The notes under the pieces: model-generated
What the model saw: only the letters and a program-made list of their open reading frames with translations
Told to the model about the DNA's origin: nothing
Databases searched by the model: none
In this document: positions 1 to 5,166 of the stretch, piece by piece
Layout of the letters: each line of letters starts with the position of its first letter
How positions within the stretch are numbered: the first letter of the stretch is position 1
Assembly (NCBI GenBank): GCA_900554925.1
Contig: USJG01000133.1
Coordinates: 1 to 6,351, forward strand
Length of the DNA: 6,351 bases
Origin: an uncultured Lachnospiraceae bacterium
GTDB taxonomy: Bacteria; Bacillota; Clostridia; Lachnospirales; Lachnospiraceae
Reading direction: 5' to 3'
Program-made: the position numbers and the translations under genes

Positions 1-2
1 TA

Positions 3-668
3 ATTTATGAAGTTTATGGCGCCCACAATCTGCCGGGAGTTTCTCTTGGCACAGTGGTAACCAGACCGGGAACCTTTGCCTGTGCATCCAATGGGCTTAT
101 CATAGACTTTAAGGGAGCGCCAGCCCATGCGGCATATCCTGAAAACGGGATTTCTCCGGCGAGGGCTACGGGACAGCTTTTGTGTGAATTAGAAGAGCTT
201 GCGGCGCCGGAGCATTATGCGGGGATGGTTCTTTGCACGGTGATCGGAGTTTCCATGGGAGAAAAGGCCTTTGGCATGGCCGCAGCACAGGCGCAAATCT
301 GGCTGACCGTACGTGGAGAACATGACGAGGATATCTTCTTACTTAATAAAAAGATTTGTGATCGGGCCGAAGAACTGGCGAAAGAAAATAAACTGGAATT
401 TTCAGTTGCAAGGCAGGATGTATTTCCAGCTACAGAAAATGAAGCCCAATGTGCGGAAAAGGTACTTGATGTCTGCCGGGGCACAAGGATGAAGGAGCCT
501 ATGCGCTGGAGCGAGGATTTCGGTTACTATCTGTGGCACTGTAAAGGGGCATTTTTTGGCATTGGAGCGGGAGAAGACCATGCACCGCTGCATACCAGCG
601 GGTATGAATATCCTGATAAGCTGCTTTTACCTGCCCTGGAAGCCTTCTGGAAGCTGATTATAGCCTGA
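3..668 (+). CDS. M20-family amidohydrolase/peptidase, C-terminal part (5' end outside window)
   Basis: The frame is open from the left edge, so the gene starts upstream; 221 residues are visible, a little over half of the usual ~390. The first visible residues contain GAHNLPG, the M20D signature whose His is a metal ligand in this family. It is followed by the dimerisation (lid) domain with KGAPAHAAYPENGISP and then the return to the catalytic domain with WSEDFGYYLW. Near the end is APLHTSGYEYPDKLL, whose His (bases 591-593) matches the conserved C-terminal metal-binding His of the family. Relatives are cytosolic metal-dependent enzymes that hydrolyse N-acyl amino acids, hippurate-like amides or small peptides; the substrate cannot be told here. 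The GTG at 54 lies in mid-domain and is not the start. The LacI-type regulator follows after 91 bp, so the two may share control. The family call is firm and the substrate is open. Confidence 0.9.
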   Translation: MYEVYGAHNLPGVSLGTVVTRPGTFACASNGLIIDFKGAPAHAAYPENGISPARATGQLLCELEELAAPEHYAGMVLCTVIGVSMGEKAFGMAAAQAQIWLTVRGEHDEDIFLLNKKICDRAEELAKENKLEFSVARQDVFPATENEAQCAEKVLDVCRGTRMKEPMRWSEDFGYYLWHCKGAFFGIGAGEDHAPLHTSGYEYPDKLLLPALEAFWKLIIA

Positions 669-720
669 CAATGGGTAAGGAATGATATGGCTTGCGGAGC
701 AGTCCGGCATAGTTAGCTTA

Positions 721-747
721 TGAAATGATTAAATTGTGTGAAATGAT
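721..747 (+). repeat. 9-bp direct repeat in the regulator leader
   Basis: TGAAATGAT occurs at 721-729 and again at 739-747, just before the ribosome binding site of the LacI-type gene, with starts 18 bp apart. It could be an autoregulatory binding site or chance in AT-rich leader DNA. No convincing promoter pair is visible between 669 and 747, so the regulator may be co-transcribed with the hydrolase. Confidence 0.3.
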
Positions 748-759
748 AAAGGAATAAGA

Positions 760-1767
760 ATGGGCGAGGACAGAGTAAGAATTGTGGATATAGCGGAGGA
801 ACTGGGGCTAAGTACTGCCACAGTTTCCAATGTGATCCACGGGAAGACGAAAAAAATATCTGACGAAACAGTAAAGAGGGTGCAGGAGCTTCTGGAACAA
901 AGACAGTATATTCCCAGTATGGCGGGAATTTTACTGGCCCAAAATGATTCAAGGATCATAGGAGTCGTGATCAATGATCACGAAAAGTATGAGGGTCACG
1001 TGCTGGAAGATGGGTTTATTGCGTCCTGCTTAAATGCGCTGGCAGAGGAAACCAGCAGGCAGGGCTATTTTATGATGGTGAAAACTACCGGGGACTGGAA
1101 TGAGATCAGCCGATTTGCCTCCATGTGGAATATGGAAGGACTGGTAGTGATCGGCTTTTGCGAGCAGGATTATAAGAAGCTCAGGGAAAACATGCACATT
1201 CCATTTGTGGTGTATGACGGTTATTTTGATGGGCAGGGAAAGCTTTCGAACATTGTGATAGATAACCACAGCGGCGGAGTGCAGGTGGGAAATTATCTGG
1301 CAAGTAAGGGGCACAGCAAGGTGCTGTGTATTTCTGACAATGATATTTGTGTGGATCTTGAACGTTTTCAGGGCTTAAAGGAAGTGATTTCGAAGGCACA
1401 GCTTATGATAGTTCCCATGGAAAAGGAAAAACGGTACGAATTTTATCAAAGGAAACTGGAGGAAATCAGACAATATACAGCCATTTTTGCAGTGTCAGAT
1501 TATTATGCAGTTGATATCATGCATTTTCTGCATCTTCAAAATATCAAAATCCCGGAAGAAATATCCATAGTGGGGTTTGATGATACAGCCCTTGGCAGAA
1601 TGTGTCATCCGTCACTGACAACAGTCAGGCAGGAGAGTAGCATGAGGGCTGAAAAGGCCTTATGGCTTCTGAAAAAACTGAAAAATGAGCAATGCAGCGG
1701 AGAAACCGTTATATTACCGGTATCTTTAGTTGAGAGAGAAAGCGTGTCTGAAATTCTGCCTGCGTAG
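760..1767 (+). CDS. LacI/GalR-family transcriptional regulator
   Basis: This is a full-length (335 aa) repressor-type protein. The N-terminal helix-turn-helix covers about residues 7-28 (VRIVDIAEELGLSTATVSNV), with the family's typical 'TVSNVIHG' recognition helix and 'ISDETVKRV' third helix. A linker and hinge region (about 50-60) follows. The remainder is a periplasmic-binding-protein-like effector domain starting at RIIGVVI (65-71) and ending with EISIVGFDDTALGRMCHPSLTTVRQ, the hallmark C-terminal block of the family. Such proteins bind palindromic operators as dimers and release or bind DNA on contact with a small ligand, often a sugar or nucleoside. The hinge is atypical (PSMAGILLAQN instead of the common PN..AR.L). 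The ATG at 760 is chosen because AAAGGA (748-753) sits 6 nt upstream. A candidate operator lies 65 bp beyond its stop, before the MATE gene. Ligand and regulon are unknown. Confidence 0.93.
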   Translation: MGEDRVRIVDIAEELGLSTATVSNVIHGKTKKISDETVKRVQELLEQRQYIPSMAGILLAQNDSRIIGVVINDHEKYEGHVLEDGFIASCLNALAEETSRQGYFMMVKTTGDWNEISRFASMWNMEGLVVIGFCEQDYKKLRENMHIPFVVYDGYFDGQGKLSNIVIDNHSGGVQVGNYLASKGHSKVLCISDNDICVDLERFQGLKEVISKAQLMIVPMEKEKRYEFYQRKLEEIRQYTAIFAVSDYYAVDIMHFLHLQNIKIPEEISIVGFDDTALGRMCHPSLTTVRQESSMRAEKALWLLKKLKNEQCSGETVILPVSLVERESVSEILPA

Positions 1768-1785
1768 GAAGAGATCCAGAAGGAA

Positions 1786-1827
1786 AACTGCTGGTAATAT
1801 TGCACAAATGCAGTTATTTATTTTTGT
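1786..1827 (+). terminator. Weak terminator-like hairpin after the regulator
   Basis: AACTGC (1786-1791) can pair with GCAGTT (1810-1815), followed by ATTTATTTTT. The stem is only 6 bp with an 18-nt loop, and an alternative TGCA-CAAA-TGCA mini-hairpin competes with it. It is therefore a leaky terminator at best, and read-through into the MATE gene is possible. Confidence 0.3.
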
Positions 1828-1831
1828 ATTT

Positions 1832-1847
1832 GGTTACGCGTTTAACC
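1832..1847 (+). promoter_or_regulatory. Candidate LacI-family operator upstream of the MATE gene
   Basis: GGTTACGCGTTTAACC is a 16-bp imperfect palindrome. The outer five bases match on each side (GGTTA/TAACC) and the centre is CG. LacI/GalR-family operators are typically 14-20 bp palindromes with a central CG, and the gene just upstream encodes a LacI-family protein. The site ends 2 bp before the -35-like element at 1850. The binding assignment is an inference. Confidence 0.45.
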
Positions 1848-1849
1848 TA

Positions 1850-1878
1850 TTGTAACTGTTGGAAATGAGATTTATGAT
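1850..1878 (+). promoter_or_regulatory. Candidate promoter P1 for the MATE gene
   Basis: The -35-like TTGTAA (1850-1855), a 17-nt spacer and the -10-like TATGAT (1873-1878) form a sigma-A type pair (4/6 and 5/6 matches). The predicted start is near 1885. It lies immediately downstream of the candidate operator, so a repressor bound there would crowd RNA polymerase. Confidence 0.45.
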
Positions 1879-1894
1879 TCTGGTAGATTATAAT
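1865..1894 (+). promoter_or_regulatory. Candidate promoter P2 for the MATE gene
   Basis: A perfect TATAAT (1889-1894) is preceded, at 18 nt, by ATGAGA (1865-1870, 4/6 match to TTGACA). The predicted start is near 1901, inside the inverted repeat at 1894-1915. It overlaps P1, so only one may be used, or the two may be used under different conditions. Confidence 0.45.
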
Positions 1895-1915
1895 TTCCAT
1901 TTCATGTGATGGAAA
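1894..1915 (+). repeat. Perfect 7-bp inverted repeat next to the MATE ribosome binding site
   Basis: TTTCCAT (1894-1900) and ATGGAAA (1909-1915) are exact reverse complements around an 8-nt spacer. The repeat begins at the last base of the P2 -10 element and ends 1 nt before the AGGAGG (1917-1922) that serves the ATG at 1931. It could be an operator covering the start of transcription, or a hairpin in the 5' leader of an mRNA from P1. Confidence 0.5.
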
Positions 1916-1930
1916 CAGGAGGAATACATA

Positions 1931-3286
1931 ATGGATGAAAAACAGTTATTTTATAGGGACCTGATCAGAATTGCATTGCCGGTGACGCTGCAGTGTCTGC
2001 TTCAGTCCTCCTTCAGTGTGGTGGATCAGATCATGACAGGACAGCTTGGGAGCATCAGCATTGCAGGAATAGGACTGGCAAGTAAGTTTACTTCTCTGTT
2101 TTCTGTTGTAATTGCCGCAGTTTCAACAGCAGCAGGAATCATGATCGCCCAGTACCTTGGAAAAAAGGATGAGCGGGAAGTGGGAAGAAGCTTTTTTACC
2201 AATCTGTTGTTGGCGCTTGTACTTACTTTTATATTTCTGTTCTTATGTCTGGGCTTTTCACGGAATATTATGGGACTTTACACGGAGGATGGAAAAACAC
2301 AGGCAGCAGCGGCAGCATATCTGAAAATTTATTCGCTTTCTTTTCTTCCGTTAACAGTAAATATGCTGCTGTCGGCCTTTTTGCGCTGTGCGGGAGAGGC
2401 AGCAATTCCTTTATACACAAGTATTGCGGCGGCAGTTATAAATACAGGGCTTAACTATGTGATGATCTTTGGCAGGCTGGGATTTCCGGCAATGGGGATA
2501 AAGGGAGCAGCCTGGGCGTCTGTGATTGCGCAGGTTTTAGGATGCCTTTTGCTTTATATTCTCTTTGTCGGAATGTATAAGAAAAAGGAGTGGAAGCTTT
2601 CTTTTTCCTTATTTGTACAAAAGGAAAGCTGGAAGCAGTATGCTGGTATTATACTGCCAATTCTGGTCTGTGAATTTTTCTGGAGTCTGGGCGAAAATGT
2701 TTATGCAGGCATTTATGGCCATATTGGAACAGAGGCAACTGCCGCCATGACCCTGACGAATCCGGTACAGGCAATCACTATTGGGGCTCTTACCGGTGTA
2801 TCCCAGGCAGCCGGAATTATGATCGGAAAATTGCTGGGAGCCGGCGAATATGAAAAGGCATATAGAGACGCAAAGAAAATGATGCTTTATGGCCTGTTGG
2901 GTTCTCTTATCTTATCCGCAGGGATCGGGCTGCTGGCAGGATATTACGTAAAAATTTTTCATGTGGAGGAAAGCGTCAGATTATCCGCGAAAAGTCTTCT
3001 TTTGGTGTATGCATTGATTTCTCCTGTCAAGGTACAGAATATGATACTGGGAGGCGGAATTATACGAAGCGGCGGAAAAACCAGGTATGTAATGGTGATC
3101 GATCTGATTGGAACATGGGGAATCGGCGTGCCCTTGGGATTGATTTCCGCATTTGTCTTAAAAATGCCGGTTGCAGCGGTTTATTTTATGCTGTCTTTGG
3201 AGGAATGTGTCCGTTTTGTGATTTCGCTGGCAGTGTACCGCCGAAAGAAATGGATGCAGAGCCTTTCCTTGTTTCAGGCGCATTAA
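1931..3286 (+). CDS. MATE-family multidrug/toxin efflux transporter
   Basis: This is a 451-residue integral membrane protein of the usual MATE size, with about 12 hydrophobic segments in two homologous halves. The first half shows LIRIALPVTLQCLLQSSFSVVDQIMTGQLG (residues 11-40) and MIAQYLGKKDEREVG (71-85). The second half repeats the pattern with ILPILVCEFFWSLGENVYAGIYG (241-263), VSQAAGIMIGKLLGAGEYEKA (290-310) and GGGIIRSGGKTRY (374-386). Known MATE proteins are cation/H+ or Na+ antiporters that expel organic cations, drugs or metabolites across the cytoplasmic membrane; the substrate here is unknown. The closest style is that of clostridial NorM/DinF-like members. The start is fixed by AGGAGG 8 nt upstream. 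It follows the LacI-type regulator with two candidate promoters and an operator-like palindrome between them, so ligand-controlled expression is plausible. The frame is intact. Confidence 0.95.
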   Translation: MDEKQLFYRDLIRIALPVTLQCLLQSSFSVVDQIMTGQLGSISIAGIGLASKFTSLFSVVIAAVSTAAGIMIAQYLGKKDEREVGRSFFTNLLLALVLTFIFLFLCLGFSRNIMGLYTEDGKTQAAAAAYLKIYSLSFLPLTVNMLLSAFLRCAGEAAIPLYTSIAAAVINTGLNYVMIFGRLGFPAMGIKGAAWASVIAQVLGCLLLYILFVGMYKKKEWKLSFSLFVQKESWKQYAGIILPILVCEFFWSLGENVYAGIYGHIGTEATAAMTLTNPVQAITIGALTGVSQAAGIMIGKLLGAGEYEKAYRDAKKMMLYGLLGSLILSAGIGLLAGYYVKIFHVEESVRLSAKSLLLVYALISPVKVQNMILGGGIIRSGGKTRYVMVIDLIGTWGIGVPLGLISAFVLKMPVAAVYFMLSLEECVRFVISLAVYRRKKWMQSLSLFQAH

Positions 3287-3330
3287 GATTTCTTCATGAT
3301 TGGAAGCAGAAGGAAATATATAGATGGGGA

Positions 3331-3359
3331 TTGCTTTTTTTTCACAGTTTTTTTATACT
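3331..3359 (+). promoter_or_regulatory. Candidate promoter of the lipoprotein-GtrA unit
   Basis: TTGCTT (3331-3336), a 17-nt spacer and TATACT (3354-3359) form a sigma-A-like pair. The -10 matches 5/6 and the -35 only its TTG. The predicted start is near 3366, giving a short leader with the purine-rich AAAGGAAAGG (3371-3380) before the ATG at 3384. Confidence 0.5.
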
Positions 3360-3383
3360 GAGTAGCAGGGAAAGGAAAGGCAT

Positions 3384-4247
3384 ATGAAAAAATATATATT
3401 TTTTTTGTCTATAATCTGCGTGAACATCTTGTTGACTGCCGGCTGTGGAAGTAAAACTGACAGCGATGCAGAAACGGACAGAAACAATGAGATTGTTGAA
3501 ACGGCAGAGGAAGAAAGCAGCCCAGCCCCTGATAACACAGAACAGGTTACTGCGCAGGAAGAAACCTCTAATGTGGCGGTTCAGAAAATAGTGGTAGACA
3601 ACCCTTCATGGGATTATTACGCTGCAGAGCCGAAAGAAGTGGAAACTGTGCCTTTGAAACTTACGCTGCTGGAACAGAGGGCAAATCAGATTACGGATGA
3701 AGAACAGTGGTTTAAAAGAAATGAACTGGCATTGCCTGATTCTGAAAACAGCGGGTATTACTGCATAATTGAAGGAGGGACGCTGGTTGATATTATTAAG
3801 AACGGCACCCTGGAAGCAGTGCTTGATTTTTCAGAATACCGATACGCCAATGAGATTTCCGGGGACAAGGATTTAGTTGAAGAGGATTTGCGAAGCGCAG
3901 TCATTTATGAGGGTATTTTGTACGTATCAAGTTTTCATTATACTTATGCGGAATCTGAACCTCAAAATGCCTACATTACCGCAATTGACCTTTCAGATTA
4001 CAGTGTTTTATGGAAAACAAAGGCGCTGACCTGTAATTCTCTTAATTTTGAAATTATAGGAGATGTGATTTTGTGCGGATATGGATTTACTGCCGAGGAG
4101 GATTATCTTTATCAGCTTGACAGAAAGACAGGGCAGATTATTGATGAGATATTGCTGAAGTCCAAAGCTGATTATATTATTTATAAGGATAAAAAACTTT
4201 ATGTAAGAACCTATGATACTGACTATGTATTCCAGGTAGAAGGATAA
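3384..4247 (+). CDS. Secreted lipoprotein with PQQ/beta-propeller-like C-terminal region
   Basis: The N-terminus is a lipoprotein signal peptide: MKK, a hydrophobic stretch (residues 4-18) and the lipobox-like LTAGC with Cys21 as the lipidation site. The mature protein should be anchored to the outer face of the membrane. Residues 22-66 form a low-complexity acidic linker rich in E, T, S, N and D. From about residue 70 the sequence becomes strand-rich. The last third has repeats of the PQQ-like/quinoprotein type: AYITAIDLSDYSVLWKT (197-213), YLYQLDRKTGQIIDEI (241-256) and KLYVRTYDTDYVFQVEG (271-287). Only two to four blades would fit, fewer than a closed propeller, so it may be a partial propeller or another beta fold. 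The function is not recognised. It starts a unit with the GtrA-family gene 18 bp downstream. The lipoprotein call is strong; the fold call is moderate. Confidence 0.85.
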   Translation: MKKYIFFLSIICVNILLTAGCGSKTDSDAETDRNNEIVETAEEESSPAPDNTEQVTAQEETSNVAVQKIVVDNPSWDYYAAEPKEVETVPLKLTLLEQRANQITDEEQWFKRNELALPDSENSGYYCIIEGGTLVDIIKNGTLEAVLDFSEYRYANEISGDKDLVEEDLRSAVIYEGILYVSSFHYTYAESEPQNAYITAIDLSDYSVLWKTKALTCNSLNFEIIGDVILCGYGFTAEEDYLYQLDRKTGQIIDEILLKSKADYIIYKDKKLYVRTYDTDYVFQVEG

Positions 4248-4265
4248 ATAAGGGAGAGCCTGACA

Positions 4266-4688
4266 GTGGAAAAGATAAAAGCGTTATATAAAAAGCACGA
4301 GGAAATCGTTAACTATATTGTGGTAGGTATAATGACTACGCTGGTCAGCTGGTTTGTTTATTTTGTCAGCGTGGCCACTTTTCTGGATGCGGAAAATCCC
4401 ATACAGCTCCAGATCGCCAATATTTTGAACTGGATTGCCGGTGTAGCCTTTGCTTATGTGACCAATCGAAAATTTGTGTTTAAGAGCACAGAAAAAAATG
4501 TCCTGAGGGAAGCGACACAGTTTTCAGCTTCAAGATTATCGACCTTGTTTCTGGATATGGCAGTGATGTTTGTAATGGTATCATTAATGGGATTTAACGA
4601 TGGCATCAGCAAGATCGTTTCCTCGGTGCTGGTTACTGTTGCCAATTACCTGATCAGCAAGTTATTTGTATTCCACAAAAAAGAATAA
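4266..4688 (+). CDS. GtrA-family four-helix membrane protein
   Basis: This 140-residue protein has four hydrophobic segments at about 16-36, 48-66, 89-108 and 113-132, the size and layout of the GtrA family. Family features visible are NYIVVGIMTTLVSWFVYF in helix 1, NILNWIAGVAFAYVTNRKFVF at the end of helix 2 (the 'N+.wvF' motif), and its echo NYLISKLFVF after helix 4. Characterised GtrA-like proteins are proposed flippases for polyprenyl-phosphate-linked sugars in cell-surface glycan modification; many members are unassigned. Translation starts at GTG 4266 with AGGGAG (4251-4256) 9 nt upstream. It follows the lipoprotein gene by 18 bp and should share its transcript. No glycosyltransferase partner is present in the window, which is unusual for gtr loci and leaves the carried sugar unknown. 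Confidence 0.9.
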   Translation: MEKIKALYKKHEEIVNYIVVGIMTTLVSWFVYFVSVATFLDAENPIQLQIANILNWIAGVAFAYVTNRKFVFKSTEKNVLREATQFSASRLSTLFLDMAVMFVMVSLMGFNDGISKIVSSVLVTVANYLISKLFVFHKKE

Positions 4689-4706
4689 AAGGTATAAAAA
4701 AAGTTT

Positions 4707-4739
4707 ATGTCCGCATAATAATCATGGAGGTGTGGACAT
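4707..4739 (+). promoter_or_regulatory. Possible hairpin around the start of the small-protein gene
   Basis: ATGTCC (4707-4712) can pair with GGACAT (4734-4739), which includes the first two bases of the ATG at 4738. The ribosome binding site GGAGG (4726-4730) lies in the 21-nt loop. Such a fold could tune translation, but a 6-bp stem with a large loop is weak. Confidence 0.25.
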
Positions 4740-4962
4740 GTTAGATGAGAATTTTTCCAATCTTCCTGCAGGGCTTGGTATGGCACTCATAATGAATGAA
4801 CGTGCAAGAGCAAGTTATGAGGAATTAAGCGAAACGGAAAAGGAGCATATTATTTTAAAATGCAAGGATGCAAGGACAAAAGAGGAAATGGATAAGATCA
4901 TTGACTCTTTTGCACCGGCAGAAAAAATGAGGGACTTATTTAAAGGCCCCGGTATAGGCTAG
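4738..4962 (+). CDS. Small conserved-looking hypothetical protein (74 aa)
   Basis: The start at ATG 4738 is chosen because GGAGG (4726-4730) lies 7 nt upstream. A longer frame beginning at 4666 would overlap the GtrA gene and lacks a ribosome binding site. The protein opens with MLDENFSNLPAGLGMALIMNERARASYEELSETEKEHI and continues as charged amphipathic helices to a short Gly/Pro tail (FKGPGIG). There is no signal peptide, membrane segment or cysteine pair, so it is probably cytosolic. The pattern 'LP.G.GMAL..N..A...Y..LSE.EK..I' followed by a 'K.EM..' helix resembles, from memory, small unannotated proteins common in Clostridia. No function is known to me. It follows the GtrA gene by 49 bp, lies before the shared terminator, and is likely the last gene of that unit. 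Confidence 0.8.
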   Translation: MLDENFSNLPAGLGMALIMNERARASYEELSETEKEHIILKCKDARTKEEMDKIIDSFAPAEKMRDLFKGPGIG

Positions 4963-5005
4963 AGGCAGGTATATTTATTTAATAGCAGATAATAGATACA
5001 AACTT

Positions 5006-5035
5006 CTGGCAAATTATAGAGAAATAAAGTATAAT
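5006..5035 (+). promoter_or_regulatory. Candidate metF promoter abutting the upstream terminator
   Basis: CTGGCA (5006-5011, 4/6 match to TTGACA), an 18-nt spacer and a perfect TATAAT (5030-5035) form a good sigma-A pair. The predicted start near 5042 falls inside the left arm of the terminator hairpin at 5037-5067. A transcript begun here would carry only part of that arm and so should escape termination better than read-through RNA. Confidence 0.5.
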
Positions 5036-5036
5036 G

Positions 5037-5070
5037 AAGTACGAGCCATATGATCCGGCTCGTACTTTTT
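5037..5070 (+). terminator. Strong intrinsic terminator of the lipoprotein-GtrA-small protein unit
   Basis: AAGTACGAGCC (5037-5047) and GGCTCGTACTT (5057-5067) are exact reverse complements around a 9-nt loop, giving an 11-bp GC-containing stem that ends in a T run (5066-5070). The left flank has no A run, so it should act only on + strand transcripts. Confidence 0.9.
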
Positions 5071-5101
5071 ATCCTATACGGAAAAAACTCCGGGCAGGAT
5101 A
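5070..5101 (+). promoter_or_regulatory. Two-step hairpin in the metF leader
   Basis: TATCCT (5070-5075) pairs with AGGATA (5096-5101). Inside it, CGG (5079-5081) pairs with CCG (5090-5092), with a symmetric 3x3 internal loop and an 8-nt A-rich apical loop. It lies in the roughly 125-nt leader between the candidate promoter and metF. It does not match the SAM (S-box), T-box or tetrahydrofolate riboswitch patterns I know. It may be a small regulatory or stability element, or chance. Confidence 0.3.
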
Positions 5102-5166
5102 TTATAGCAACATCATGTGGATTATAAAGATAGACTGGATCAGGAAAGCAAGGCACGGGTATAATC

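Noticed and set aside
693..708. Short inverted repeat CGGA-GCAG-TCCG after the amidohydrolase, as a terminator.
   Set aside because: The stem is only 4 bp and no T run follows.
3288..3344. Possible terminator after the MATE gene: ATTTCTTC pairing with GAAGGAAAT, then a T run.
   Set aside because: The stem is AT-rich with a bulged G, and the T run begins about 15 nt after the stem. The T-rich part is better explained as part of the promoter for the lipoprotein gene.
4666..4737. Longer N-terminus (24 more residues) for the small protein.
   Set aside because: It would overlap the GtrA coding sequence, has no ribosome binding site, and the added residues look like chance translation, while GGAGG sits correctly for the ATG at 4738.
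5042..5166. SAM, T-box or tetrahydrofolate riboswitch before metF.
   Set aside because: The leader lacks the conserved cores and the terminator/antiterminator arrangement of these classes; only an unassigned hairpin remains.
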